NCBI GenBank assembly: GCA_026724425.1
Contig: JAIUCV010000583.1
Location: forward strand, 372,001-436,000
Direction: 5' to 3'
Length of the DNA: 64,000 nt
Origin: Erythrophleum ivorense
Lineage: Eukaryota > Streptophyta > Magnoliopsida > Fabales > Fabaceae
Shown: piece by piece, positions 1 through 11,129 of the stretch
Numbering within the stretch: the stretch's first letter is position 1
Layout: each line of letters opens with the position of its first letter
Notes under the pieces: generated by a model
The model's database searches: none
What the model saw: the letters and a program-made list of their open reading frames with translations, nothing else
What the model was told of the DNA's origin: nothing
Made by a program: the position numbers and the translations under genes

Positions 1-65
1 TAGATCCTAATGTGCGCGAGGCTAATGAGTTACGGCGTGTGATTGTCGAGAACGAGAAAACATAA
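1..65 (+). pseudogene. 3' end of a DUF223/OB-fold gene cut by the window edge
   Basis: From base 3 a frame reads DPNVREANELRRV and ends in TAA at 63-65. The same kind of tail, Asp-Pro followed by Glu- and Leu-rich residues, closes the third OB-fold of the other DUF223-type genes here (for example FDPQFPESQEL in the next gene and DPHDKDVEEF at 60.4 kb). It is therefore read as the last coding exon of an upstream family member. The rest of the gene is outside the window, so it could equally be a relic. Confidence 0.4.
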
Positions 66-545
66 TTACATTTATTGGGATGAGGCTTTGTCATCGCTCG
101 CATATGCTCTTGGTTTTGAAATTTATTTAGGGTTTTTATTTATTTTTGGCTCGATATACTATGCTTTAAACTCTAGATAATCATGGCGACGTTAAAGCAT
201 TTTAATAATTTTTGTAGAGTGTCGTTCGTTATTGAGATTATTTATTTCTCTGCAGAGTTCAAAAATTGTGGTTACTGTTAAACATAGAGATGCTACCTGT
301 TATCAATAATCACAAATATATTCTAATATACTAATTGGCAGAAAATATACGAATACATTGATACATTTAATAGTGATAAGATCGGTTTTTTCGGGAAGAT
401 GCCTTTTGGCGATTATTCGAAACCCTAGAACCATCTTCATACTATAAATATAAAGGAGATACCTCGGCCGCATATCACGCCCGTTCGTTTTGTCGCTTCC
501 ACTTCAAAAACCCACATAAAACAGAAAAATCAAGAGAAAACTCAC
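66..545. promoter_or_regulatory. Intergenic region with promoter of the DUF223 gene (TATA at 443-450)
   Basis: This is AT-rich intergenic DNA. TATAAATA lies at 443-450, about 100 bases before the ATG at 546, with an A-rich leader between, which is the usual plant TATA-to-start layout. Nothing else was recognised. Confidence 0.5.
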
Positions 546-1831
546 ATGGCGATTTGCGTTATGGTTGCGGATTTGAGTTCATGGGTTCCGAACTTGATGA
601 TAAGAGTCCTGGTCTTGAAAAAATGGACGAGAGTGTGTGTTAGAGGTGTAGAAGGCTTAGATGTTATTGTCGTCGATGAAGCAGTAAGTTGTCTTTGTAT
701 TTGTGTCTGTTGCATTTCAATATTCGCGCCATTATGTTTGTACGATGATAATTCTCAAAAGTATTGTTTATGATCTCTCATTTAGGGAACGAAAATACAA
801 GCGTCCGTCACGAAGCATATCCACGTTTCGATGTTTGATTGCCAGATTCAGGAAGGAGAATGGTACAGCCTATCCAAATTCGCTGTCGTAAATGCTCCGG
901 TTGCAAATCGATCAACAACACATAGTTGGTGTATCATCATGGATTCTAACACCGACGTCCGGAAAATCGACAGGAGATCATCGAGTCACGTAATCAAACA
1001 CCGTTGTTTCGGCTTCGTGATTAATAGGCATGATGAGTTTCATTTCCCTATTGGTAATAGTTTGCGTATTCTCTTATTTACGTACTATAGATATATACTA
1101 CTTAATAGTGTTGCTTACAAAACTAACTATTATTATATATATTAATATAGATTTGCTAGGTGTAATCTCTCATGTTGGAGATCTTGACACCGTTAGAGAT
1201 GATAATTATGAAGGAATGAACAAAAGAATATGCAAGATTCATTTCAGGATTCGTGATTTACAGTAAGTGTATTAAGCAGAACCGATCCTTACATTTATAG
1301 TTATCGCAGATTATTTACTTTGAGTATTGATTATATGACATTATACACAGGAACCGTGAAATTGAATGTGCAGCACGTGGGTCACTGGATAACGAGTTCA
1401 GTGAGATGTGGTGGAGAAATCGAAATTCTGTTGTTGTGTGTGAACTAACTGATTGGAGAATCTTCTCGTGCGAAGGTATTGTCGATATAACATTCTCCTT
1501 TTAAAAACGTTAATCTTTTGTTTCTCTGAAATGTTTTTTTTAGTTAATATTTAAATATTTATTTCATTATCATGATATAGTTATGTTGTTGATGGAGGTG
1601 AGATGTCCCGATTCGAGTTTGATCCGCAATTTCCCGAGTCTCAGGAATTGAAGAACAAGTAAGTATATATAATACATATGAAAAAAAAAGATATATAGAG
1701 TTGGTTATGAAGAAATTAAATCGTTTTATCATTCCAACAGGTTTTTGATCACTTCTCAACATACGAAAATGTCATCCAAGTATCGCTTCTACGGGCAAGG
1801 TGCGATAAGAACTCCTCAGCCACTTCGATAA
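546..1831 (+). CDS. DUF223-type OB-fold (RPA70-like) protein, six exons
   Basis: Coding exons are read at 546-683, 786-1053, 1151-1262, 1351-1475, 1581-1658 and 1741-1831, all with GT..AG introns. Exon 1 holds the start of the first OB-fold (VLVLKKWTR, then IVVDEA). Exon 2 continues GTKIQASV and EGEWYSLSKF, the DUF223 signature. Exon 3 reads LLGVISHVGD, the start of the second fold, and exon 4 holds WWRNRNSVVVCEL. The family is related to the single-strand-DNA-binding subunit RPA70 and is common in plant Helitrons. The frame set by exons 1-4 meets a stop early in exon 5, whereas the family-like frame in exons 5-6 (FDPQFPESQEL, ending at TAA 1829-1831) is one base out. Either a base was lost near the exon 4/5 junction or the splice site is misread, so the gene may be a young pseudogene. 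No role beyond nucleic-acid binding can be inferred. Confidence 0.7.
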
Positions 1832-2464
1832 AGGGCTCATGCTGCATCTATCGGTCTACTTATTCTCATTTCCTACATTGTTTACATTTTATTTCTCTAG
1901 AATTCAAGACTTCTTCTTTATATTGCTTATATTATATTTATCTAAACTTACTTAAAATTATTAGATTTATTAAAATTGAACATCATCACATTACAGTTAC
2001 CTTTGTCGCAACTTAAAATGCCCAAAATCATTAGTATAGAAACACAGTTTATCTAGAACGCCCCTGTCGTTAAGATAGTGAATTCCGCAAGATAAACAAA
2101 CCCTGAATCAACAAACTCTATTCACAAATTGCGATAATACGTTAAAATCACAAGTGAACCTTTGCCTCGCACATTGTGCTCTTGATTTTAAAATTTGTTG
2201 AAGGTCTGTTCTTTCTTTATTGACCTAATATACCATGCTCTATACTCTAGATACCGTATGAGACTAACGTCACGTGATCATACCGTATAACCACATGCTA
2301 ACTATATGGTCGTGTTTATGTTATACATACATTAATACTTAGAGAGAAAAACATGTATTATTATGTTTGATAATCCAGAATACAAATAAAACCGACAAGA
2401 CTTAGAAAAAGAAAAAAAACAAGAACAATATGAATATCGATGTCCCTCATGTAGTCCTCTAATT
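1832..2464. other. AT-rich intergenic stretch
   Basis: No coding frame, RNA gene or clear repeat boundary was recognised between the DUF223 gene and the Helitron relic. Confidence 0.5.
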
Positions 2465-2950
2465 TGCAGCGTCGTCTTACTCCGGAATCAGATCAAGTGC
2501 TAAACACGCATCTTTAAAAGTATGATGGACAACTCCATCCACAGTCAGTATATCAGTAAAACTGATTGGACCCCTGACAACTTCTAGAAGAATTCATAGA
2601 TAATATGCCTCTCCGTTACGCGGTGTTACATGCGGGAGAGTTACGTTCTCTGATGCTCTGCTGTGCCTGCGCCTAGGTTTACATTCTTTCGTTTGCTCTG
2701 ACCAAACCCACTTCGATGGAAACTCTGTGTAGAGAAGTTTTCTTGCTTCGGGATTCGACGCGTTACATTCCATCCAACTCGAGAATTTTGTTTTCGGAGG
2801 ATTGTTAGAGACGGTATCATCGATGGAGAAAATAATATCCTGTTGGCCTGGGAGATGGAAAGGTAAGAGCTGCATCTTTTGATATCTTGAAGAAACCCTA
2901 AAAAAATTCTCGGTGATGCTGTTGAACCCATGTAAATATCAATAATTAAT
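2465..2950 (-). pseudogene. Helitron Rep-helicase fragment
   Basis: Read on the minus strand from about 2945, the frame gives FHLPGQQDIIF (near 2860), then KTKFSSWMECN, PEARKLLYTEFPSKWVW, NGEAYYL, and after a TGA at 2594-2596 continues ILLEVVRGPISF and LTVDGVVHHTFKDACLALDL. This is the conserved block between the Rep and SF1-helicase domains of plant Helitron transposases, usually written as HLPxQQ, ARxLxYxEFPxKxVW and GVVxxTFxxACxALGL. The stop sits where the family normally has Arg, as in a CGA-to-TGA change, and a second stop follows near 2475. Neither the Rep catalytic histidines nor the helicase motifs are present, so this is an isolated 160-codon relic. Confidence 0.75.
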
Positions 2951-3345
2951 TTCCATATTTATCTATAGGAAATATCAATATCGAAAGAAAAAAAAATCTT
3001 ACAATTTTAGAAGTAGTTATCTAGAAACTTAGCCCAATATCTTCAGTTGGACTGATGATTCAATTAGCCGACTTTAATATTTTGGCCCACTAAACAAAAG
3101 CAATGATAGGCGATACACAAATTCATATGCTACTGGCCCAGTAGAAGGCATACCTTTTAAACTTTCGTGTTGTCCCAACAATGGTGCACTTCTCCTTCCC
3201 TCAATCCTTGCCTACGAAGAATAGCTAAAAAGGAAACATCATTGAAGCAGTTTAGTATTTCACAAGTACATGTTTCTAATATGACTACAAAATGATTGAA
3301 AAGTCTTATATAACACTACGAGAGTCTATATAATCACTAAGAAAC
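2951..3345. other. Intergenic stretch with several GGCCCA-type motifs
   Basis: TTAGCCCAA (3030 region), TTGGCCCAC (about 3084) and TGGCCCAG (about 3136) resemble plant site II (TCP-bound) promoter elements. No gene follows closely. No other feature was seen. Confidence 0.3.
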
Positions 3346-3685
3346 TAAGGGCATCTCCATCGGAGGATTTAAGATGGTTTTACAGAAGGTTTTAAACATA
3401 AAACAGATTAAAAAAAAGATTTAATAAAAGATAATTCTGGAGTCGAGTTCTAAGTAAAAAACTTCTGATGAATTAAAAACCCGCCACGTGTCCAGTCTAT
3501 GTTAATTCACGGTTTGGAAAAACGAAAAACAGCTCACTTTCCTCTTTTCTCTTTCTCTCCACGACTCCACTGATACGAACGATGCGAATCGCCTTCTTTC
3601 CGTTTTGATTCCGTCCGACTTGTATCGCCGTCTCTTCTCCGTTGCCTCGCCGTCTCCTCCGACGTACTGATCAATTTTACCGGCG

Positions 3686-3804
3686 ATGTTATCACGATCA
3701 GCTCCATCGACGCCTCCTTCTCAGGCGAACCAAGGCACTTCGTTCACCGTCGAATCCATCCAGCGATTTAACCACTCCATCAGCAGATACATAGACGATA
3801 TTAG
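3686..3804 (+). pseudogene. Orphan first exon, possibly captured from a host gene
   Basis: An ATG at 3686 opens 39 codons beginning MLSRSAPSTPPSQANQG and ending at a GT donor (AG|GTAAAC, 3804/3805). It is preceded by a pyrimidine-rich, GC-richer leader (3540-3685) typical of a plant 5' UTR, which stands out from its AT-rich surroundings. No continuing exon was found before the unrelated DUF223 copy begins near 4122. The layout of leader, start codon, short serine/proline-rich N-terminus and donor suggests a host-gene 5' end carried here by a transposon. The element may start near 3346 (GGGCATCTCC). The parent gene was not recognised. Confidence 0.4.
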
Positions 3805-3810
3805 GTAAAC

Positions 3811-4238
3811 CATGTGGAGCCATATTCTTTATCGTTTTTATGATCTTTCTATAGTATCAATTTTAGGACTTTGATAGTTTTGAATCTATAAGATTGTTTA
3901 GTAATGACAAAATTGGTTACTTTAAGTTCCATTGCATAGAAAATTCGGCTTATACATATTTTTAGAACACCAATTTGTGAATAAATCACCTTTGATAGCT
4001 TTGCGTCTAGCTTTGGAATTTCATTATGTGACTATCAATCTTGCTATCACATTCACCATTAAACAAGTTAGAAGAAAGCATGACATAGACCTGACATTAT
4101 CAAACGGTTTAATTCGATCTTAGGTATTCGATACATAAAAGTGCGTTATATTATTAGTTAGTGGTTATGATTATGTTTCGATACGTTATGATTTTGTATT
4201 TATTGTTATTCTGTTTGTCTTGGTTTTGTGTGAAGTAG
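3811..4238. other. Non-coding; start of a repeated DUF223 module near 4122
   Basis: From about 4122 onward the sequence closely matches 63087 onward (both read ACATAAAAGTGC and then TTAGTTAGTGGTTATG). Upstream of that point the two loci are unrelated. The boundary therefore marks one end of the duplicated DUF223 segment. No gene was recognised in 3811-4121. Confidence 0.5.
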
Positions 4239-5676
4239 GCTACCATTGTTCACGTGGTGTTGGTGTTGGCGTCGTTATTTTGACCGATGATAAAGAAGAT
4301 CCTAATGCTGACATGTTAAGTGATGACGATATTAGTGATCATGATTCTGATCTGTCTTTTATATCCGCTTCTGGTTCTTCTCTGTCGGAGTATGATCCCA
4401 ATGAGTCAGATTGTGATACCGATTGCGAGAGCATCAAATATGCGAGCGATGCTACTACCGGTGACGATGGTAGTGACGATAGCGATTCGGATTCTGATGC
4501 GTTGGATTTGGATTCTCAGAGTGATGGCGATGCTATGTCCGATGTAGGAGATGAAGTCTCTAAAGAGACTATCTCTAAAGAGACTATCCCTCTCTCAGTA
4601 TTGTGTCCGGAGAGTGTAGGTGTTTCTATCTTTGTTAAGGTTCTTAGAGAATGGAAACAACGTGAGTTCACAGGAAAGCAGACTACACAATTGATTCTTG
4701 TGGACGAATATGTAAGTTTTCTCGACCGACATGATCACTTTTTTGTATATGTTTGAATTTGGTGTTCTAAATGTGTTGACATGATTTCTGTGTTAAACAG
4801 GGTGTAAAGATTCAGGCTTCCGTTTGCCAGGATATGTCTCTTTCTATTTTGGATTCGATGTCTCTAGGTCCATGGTTTACTGTGAAAAAATTCAAAATTA
4901 AGCCTCAGATTTTATCATGTCGAGCTACTACCCATCCTTACATTGTATGTTTGGATGCAACTACTTCCATTACGGATAGTGGTACTGTATGCACCCGTTG
5001 TTTTTACGACTTCGTAGATTTTCAGAGCATACTTGATCGTATTCACGACGATGATTATTTAGTCGGTGGGTTAATATGCAAAATACTTTTAACATATTAT
5101 CGTCTACTGGCCAGTGTAACTTACGACGCTTATTTTGGTCTTCTGTCTCAGATCTTATAGGTGAAGTTGTGGGCGTTGGGAGATTTAATCCACTTGCGAG
5201 TTTAGACATTCATGGTAAAGCGGGCTGTGATCATAATCGGAGCATAATGTTCGACATTCATGATAACAGGTTCGTTATTTCGATGCTAACAATGTTTCAT
5301 CGTCGTTTGTCCCTGTGCATGCATTAACATGTTGTCTTTTCTAATTAACATAATTTAATCTCCTTATTAATTTTTATTTCGATGGGCGGATAGGGGTGTA
5401 ATTCTTGAGTGTGAGTTATCGGGGTCCATGGCTACAAGCTTTTATAATGATTGGAACGATGTTCGCGGTGATGTCGTTGTTTGCTTAATCCGATGGGGTG
5501 TTGTTGACTTTTATCGAGGTATTTATATGTATGGGTTATTGTGTATTTTTGTAACGTGTGTACTCTGAATAATCATGCTAATCGATATCAACAATTGCTC
5601 GATTAGGAAAGACAACTATATGTGAGACTACGCCTACACGTGTGATGCTAAATCCCTCGGATCCAGCAGTTGATGA
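4239..5676 (+). pseudogene. Acidic DUF223-type OB-fold gene, 5' part, interrupted by the CACTA element
   Basis: Exons are 4239-4711, 4801-5065, 5161-5269, 5394-5518 and 5607-5676, the last cut by the transposon. Exon 1 begins at an acceptor (GAAGTAG|GC), so an upstream exon or start is missing; the first in-frame ATG is at 4312. Exon 1 encodes a long Asp/Ser/Glu run (SDDDISDHDSD, DDSDSDSDALDLDS) and then the first OB-fold (VFVKVLREWKQREF as a DUF223 motif, IFVKVLREWKQ in this copy, and LILVDEY). Exon 2 adds GVKIQASVCQDMSL, exon 3 EVVGVGRFNPLAS (second fold), exon 4 GDVVVCLIRWGVVDFY. The reading frame resumes at 17445 after the 11.8-kb insertion. A near-identical copy starts at 63204. Inferred role: nucleic-acid binding, possibly as a Helitron-borne accessory. 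Confidence 0.65.
5674..5676. repeat. Left target-site duplication (TGA) of the CACTA element
   Basis: TGA precedes CACTAC at 5677 and the same TGA follows GTAGTG at 17442-17444. Two paralogous copies of the site (near 58067 and, inverted, near 23065) contain a single TGA and no insertion. Confidence 0.9.
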
Positions 5677-5689
5677 CACTACTAGAAAA

Positions 5690-6245
5690 CAGGCTTCTTG
5701 CGACGGAACCTTGCGACGGAAATAATTCCGTCGCAAATTTGCGATGACTTTGCTACGGATTTGCGACGGAATTTGAAACCATCGCAAATCCATCGCACGT
5801 TTGCGATGGAATCATCTCCGTCGCAAATTTGCGACATACTTGCGACGGTTTTGCGACGGGTTTGCGACTTAGATGAAAAGTTATAGCAAATCCGTTGCAA
5901 ATTTGCGAGGGAAAATATTCCGTCGCAAATTTGCGATAGCTTTGCGACGGACTTGCGAGTAAACAAAAATCATCGCAATTCCGTCGCAAGTTTGCGATGA
6001 ATTTGCGACGGAATTGCGAGGAAAAGTTAGTGGCCGACATCCGGAGCGGTTCGGTACGCACGTGGTAAATGAGTTTCACCTAATTAATTGCGATGGACTG
6101 TTTCCGTCGCAAAGCTGTCGCAAAGCTGTCGCAAGGTAGTCGCAATTCCGTCGCAAATGAAGGATATGTCGCAAATCCGTAGCAAACGGCTAAAAAAATC
6201 CCTCGCAAATCCCTAGCAAATCCCTCGCAAATCCGTAGCAAAAAA
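5690..6245. repeat. Left subterminal repeat array of the CACTA element
   Basis: More than twenty TTGCGACGG / TTGCGATGG units occur in both orientations, many as head-to-head pairs such as TCCGTCGCAAATTTGCGA. In this superfamily such arrays are the binding sites of the TNPA-like protein. Confidence 0.85.
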
Positions 6246-6255
6246 TTTTCAGCTC

Positions 6256-6263
6256 TATAAATA
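6256..6263 (+). promoter_or_regulatory. TATA box of the TNP2 gene
   Basis: TATAAATA lies about 130 bases before the ATG at 6389. It is followed by an A- and GA-rich leader (6300-6388). Confidence 0.6.
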
Positions 6264-6388
6264 ACCATCGTGAATTCATAACATTCACACAAACTAAAAA
6301 AAAATTTTAGAGAGAAGAGGAAAAAAAGAGAAGAAGAGAAAAAAAAAAAAAAAAAAAAGAGAGCGAGGGAAAAAAAAAACACAAAAAA

Positions 6389-9300
6389 ATGAGTTACGGA
6401 ATATATGAGTTACGAAGCTGGATGTACAATCAAAGAGATCCAGGGACCGGCGAAGTGAGGGGAGAGTTTATTGAAGGATTACATGGATTCTTTAACCAAG
6501 CATCAAACCAACCCCAGGCAATGCAAACTGGTAAAATGTTTTGTCCCTGTAAGAAATGTGGGAACAAAAAATATGTTGCTATTGATACTGCGAAAACACA
6601 TGTATTTAATAGAGGATTTCTAGCAAACTATTATGTGTGGTATTTTCATGGGGAAAATCATTATAATACTACTCATTATGATGCGGGAAATAGTGGTTCA
6701 AGTCAAGGGGTTGAAGAACATAATTATAACGCTAGCTATGATTATGGTCATCCTGATATATTAGTGGGAAATGATATTGGGTATCAGCAAGGAAATAGGT
6801 TTCATGATATGGTTACGGATGCATTTCATGAAACTACACCTGTTCTTGCTGATAATCCTATGGAAGAAATTTTGGAAGAACCCAACATTGAAGCACAAAA
6901 GTTTTATGATATGTTAGATGCTGCAAATCAACCACTTTATGATGGGTGTAGAGATGGACTTTCTAGATTGTCACTAGCAGCTAGGATGATGACAATTAAA
7001 AGTGAAGATAACAGCAGCGAAAGTAACATGGATAAGTGGGCTGGACTATTTCAAGAGTATTTACCGGAAGATAATCTTTCTGCTGGTAATTACTATGAAA
7101 TACAAAAGTTGGTTGCGGGTCTTGGGTTACCATATGAAATGATTGATGTATGCATTGACAATTGCATGATTTTCTGGAAAGATGATGATAAGCTGCAGGA
7201 ATGTCGATTTTGTGGGAAGCCGAGATACAAACCCACTACTGGAAGGAGGCGGGTCCCTTACCAACGTATGTGGTACTTGCCAATCACTGAAAGATTGAAA
7301 CGGTTATACCAATCGGAAATGACGTCAGCGTCAATGAGATGGCATGCAGAACATTCCACACAACATGGAGAGATAACACATCCCTCAGATGCAAAGGCGT
7401 GGAAACACTTTCAGACGGTACATTCAAACTTTGCTAATGAGTCCAGAAATGATTATCTTGGATTATGCACAGACGGATTTAGTCCATTTGGTATGTCCGG
7501 GAGGCAATATTCGCTATGGCCCGTCATACTGACGCCATATAATCTTCCGCCGACAATGTGCATGCAGCGAGAATTTTTGTTCTTAACCATTTTAGTGCCA
7601 GGTCCAAAGCATCCGAAGCGATCCCTAGATGTATTCCTCCAACCTTTGATTGATGAGTTGAAACAGTTGTGGTATTCGGGTGTCTGCACCTTTGATTATT
7701 CACAGCAACAAAACTTCAACATGCGCGCAGTATTATTGTGGACGATTAGTGATTTTCCAGCATATGGAATGTTGTCGGGGTGGACTACGCACGGAAGACT
7801 ACCGTGTCCACACTGTTTGGGTAGGACAGAAGCATTTCAGCTGAGGAATGGAAGAAAACCATGTTGGTTTGATTGTCACCGTCGTTTTCTTCCTATCAAT
7901 CATAAGTACCGAAAAAGCAAGGACTTATTTACGAAGAACAAGGTTGTCCGTGGTCCTCCTCCGGATTATCTTTCGGGACAGGATTTGCTTGATCAGATCG
8001 ATTATTATGGTGGTGAGGAAACATGCAAACGTGGGGGCAATTGGCATTGTACTGCAAACATGCCCGACGGATATTCTCAAGAACACAATTGGCACAAAAT
8101 GAGTATATTTTGGGAACTCCCGTATTGGAAAGACCACCTTTTGCGACATAATCTTGACGTTATGCATATCGAGAAGAATTTTTTCGATAACATCATGCAT
8201 ACCATTTTGAATGTCCAAGGAAAAAGTAAAGACAATATGAAATCGAGGCTGGATTTAGAAGAAATATGCAAAAGAAGCGAGTTGCATATTACTAGAGATG
8301 GAAAACAGCCAATTCCAAACTTTCGATTGTCTCCCGACGCGAAGAGAGCTTTGTTTGACTGGGTTGCCTCAGATGTCAAATTTCCTGATGGCTATGTTTC
8401 CAAATTCTCACGATGTATAGAGCAAGGACAAAAAATTTCTGGTATGAAGAGCCACGATTGCCATGTTTTCATGCAGCGATTACTACCATTTGCATTACAA
8501 GAACTATTGCCGTCTCATGTCCACGGAGCAATTGCAGGTAAACAAGTATTTACAATATTTCAATTCGTTTACTTGAGTTTATGTACATATATAATTAATT
8601 AATTAAATATGTTTTTATTAATATGTTTAATTATTGTGTTTAATTATATATTGAAGGTATTGGGGCATTTTTCCGAGATCTTTGCACGCGAACATTGACA
8701 GAAGACGGAGTAGAGAAGTTACAAAAAAACATTTCTATCTTGCTATGTAACTTGGAGAAAATCTTCCCTCCTTCAGTCTTTGACGTAATGGAGCACCTAC
8801 CGGTGCATTTACCTTATGAGGCGGCTCTTGGGGGCCCTGTGCAATTCAGGTGGATGTACCCATTCGAGCGTTTTATGGGACACTTGAAGGGAAAGGCCAA
8901 AAACCTTGCAAAAGTTGAGGGATCTATTGTACAAGGAAGTTTGACTGAGGAAACATCTAACTTCGCGTCTTACTATTTTAGCCCAAATGTGAGAACAAGA
9001 AGAACCGCTACAAAACGATACGATGATGGAGGCGTTGCACCTGCATATAGGCATGTTGTCCCCAACATCTTCAAAGAAATAGGCAGACTTGGTGGAAAGT
9101 TGAAGGAAGATACGTGGGATCATAAACATTGGAGTGCGGCTCACAATTACATATTACGTAATCTGGAGGAAGTGCACCAATTTGAGAGGTAACTTGTTAT
9201 AATACTCTATCCTAATTATGTATTCAAACGTTTTTAATTATCTATATATATATATATATATTTTATAGATATATATATGACTTGCGGATTTTTGTGCAGA

Positions 9301-10231
9301 ATATTTGATAATCAGATCCGACAGACATTTCCTGATTTACAAGAACATGAGTATGAGTTGTACAGAGAACGTGATTTTGCTGGATGGTTAAAATACTATG
9401 TAAGCGCTCTTCAAATTAAATATATACAAACTAAGTAATATATATTTAAACTTAACACTAAATTTGATTATATAGTGTAATGATCGATTGCACCATTAAT
9501 TTCTTTATATATAGGTGACAAATGGATATCATCCGGAACAAATACCGTTATGGTTGCATGAGATTGTTCACGAACCAACAGGAAAGATCACAACGGCACC
9601 AATGTACTGCACTCGCGGATACGTATTCCATACGTACAAGCATGGCATGCGGAAGTCGACAGCAAATTACGGTATTCATGTCTCGGGCGAAACAGAATTC
9701 TATGGAGTTCTGCAAGAGATCATCGAGGTCACCTACCCAGGAATTATCAATTTGAAATGTATTATGTTCAAATGTGATTGGTATGATCCGACACTTGGTC
9801 GAGGGGTTCGCAGAAACGAGACGTTAGGTGTCACCGACGTTAATGCAAACCGGAAATTTTCCAAATTCGAACCATTCATCCTTGCATCGCAAGCAGAGCA
9901 AGTGTGTTTTATTCCTTATCCTCGAATTAGGCAAAAACGGGAGACTTGGTTATCGGTTATCAAGGTCAATCCACGAGGTTGTGTAATCGGTTTAGACGAT
10001 GATGTGGCTATGCAACATGAAAGAGTTGCAGAAGTATCAAACCCAATTGAATCCACAGAACATATCATCCACGTGGATCCCGATAACAGAGAAGTAGAAG
10101 ACGTCGTTGACGATACAAGCGATGATGGAGAGTCCGATGAATTTGAGGAGCCTCCTACTGATGACGACGAACAGGAGCATAGTGAAAACTCATATGTATC
10201 TGAAAATGATGTTGAAAATGAGTTTGATTGA
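6389..10231 (+). CDS. TNP2-like CACTA transposase, four exons, about 1165 residues
   Basis: Exons are 6389-8537, 8657-9188, 9300-9399 and 9515-10231. Frames join cleanly across all three GT..AG introns with no internal stop. Residues 1 to about 90 form the transposase-associated N-terminal domain with a zinc-binding CPCKKCGN motif. Residues of about 240-600 are the Transposase_21 core (CRFCGKPRY, DYLGLCTDGFSPFG, YNLPPTMCM, LPCPHCLG, HNLDVMHIEKNFFDNI). Exon 2 holds the DUF4218 region (MEHLPVHLPYEA, WMYPFERFMGHLKGKAKN). Exon 4 holds the DUF4216 region (GIHVSGETEFYGVL, FKCDWYDP) and an acidic tail. Length is normal for plant TNP2 proteins. By family, it cuts and pastes the element in the nucleus by acting on the TIRs. 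The last 1.3 kb is repeated at 11737-13077. Confidence 0.92.
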
Positions 10232-10302
10232 TTGTTCAATTTGGTTTTGACTATGTGTTTGAAAATAATTATTTGTTTTTTTTTTAATTACATTAAGGCT
10301 TT

Positions 10303-11106
10303 TTGCGACGGAATTGCGACGGATTTGCGATAGAAACAGTCCCGTCCAACGCAAATCCGTCGCAAACTTGCGATGGAATTGCGACGGACCAATCCTATCC
10401 ATCGCAATTCCGTCGCAAGTTTGCGATGGAATTGCGAGGAAAAACTACATTTCCATCGCAATTCCATCGCAAGTTTGCGATGGAATTGCGATGGATTTCA
10501 TAGATTTAGGGTTTAGGGTATCTATTTTTCTTATATGAATGGTTTAGGGTAATATGATCTTAGTTTACACTCTATCCACCCTAAAAGCTTTTTACTAACT
10601 AACAAATGTTTCTATTCCACTTTTTACATATAAAACTCATTCAAGCGTAAGACGTATTAAACATTACAACATATTTCATCGACCGAGAACGATCATATAT
10701 ATTCATATGTACCAATTGATTACTAGCTATATTCATATTCTTGTTCACATACTAATAACAATATATATTCAATATTGTTACCATAACTAGTCCGGAGTCA
10801 TAACCGTAAACCCTAAACTCTAACCGTAATTGTTTCCTCGCAAATCCATCGCAAGTTTGCGATGGAATTGCGATGGAATTGCGAGGAAAAACTACATTTC
10901 CATCGCAAGTTTGCGATGGATTTGCGAGGAAAACGAAGAAATCCCGCACTTTTTTCACGCAAAAAAATTGAATTGCGCGGATTAGGGTTTTCTTCACATT
11001 TCCTCGCAATTCCATCGCAAACTTGCGATGGAATTGCGATGGAAATGTAGTTCTTCTTCGCAATTCCATCGCAATTCCATCGCAAACTTGCGATGGAATT
11101 GCGATG
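10303..11106. repeat. Internal array of subterminal-type motifs (unit 1)
   Basis: Two clusters, 10303-10500 and 10838-11106, carry TTGCGATGGA/TTGCGACGGA units in both orientations (for example CCATCGCAAGTTTGCGATGG). They are separated by AT-rich DNA with TAGGGTTTAGGGT-like telomere-box motifs. They lie just upstream of a TATA-like box at 11118. Confidence 0.8.
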
Positions 11107-11117
11107 GCCGTTAATCC

Positions 11118-11125
11118 TATTTATA
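11118..11125 (+). promoter_or_regulatory. Duplicated TATA-like promoter (unit 1), upstream of the chimeric gene
   Basis: CTATTTATACG lies directly after the internal motif array. It precedes a leader with AAACCCTAAA (11165 region) and the GC-rich tract. An identical arrangement at 13856 serves the Transposase_24 gene. Confidence 0.5.
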
Positions 11126-11129
11126 CGCG

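Noticed and set aside
4220..4238. Non-ATG (TTG) start for the acidic DUF223 gene
   Set aside because: A splice acceptor (GAAGTAG|GC) at the same place explains the upstream end; plant genes rarely start at TTG.
5690..6245. Regularly repeated palindromes that could suggest a CRISPR array
   Set aside because: No uniform repeat length or unique spacers, and they sit at CACTA ends with TIR and target duplication in a plant genome.
6080..6382. Minus-strand frame with a Phe-rich start before the TNP2 gene
   Set aside because: Poly-A/GA leader read backwards plus the subterminal array.
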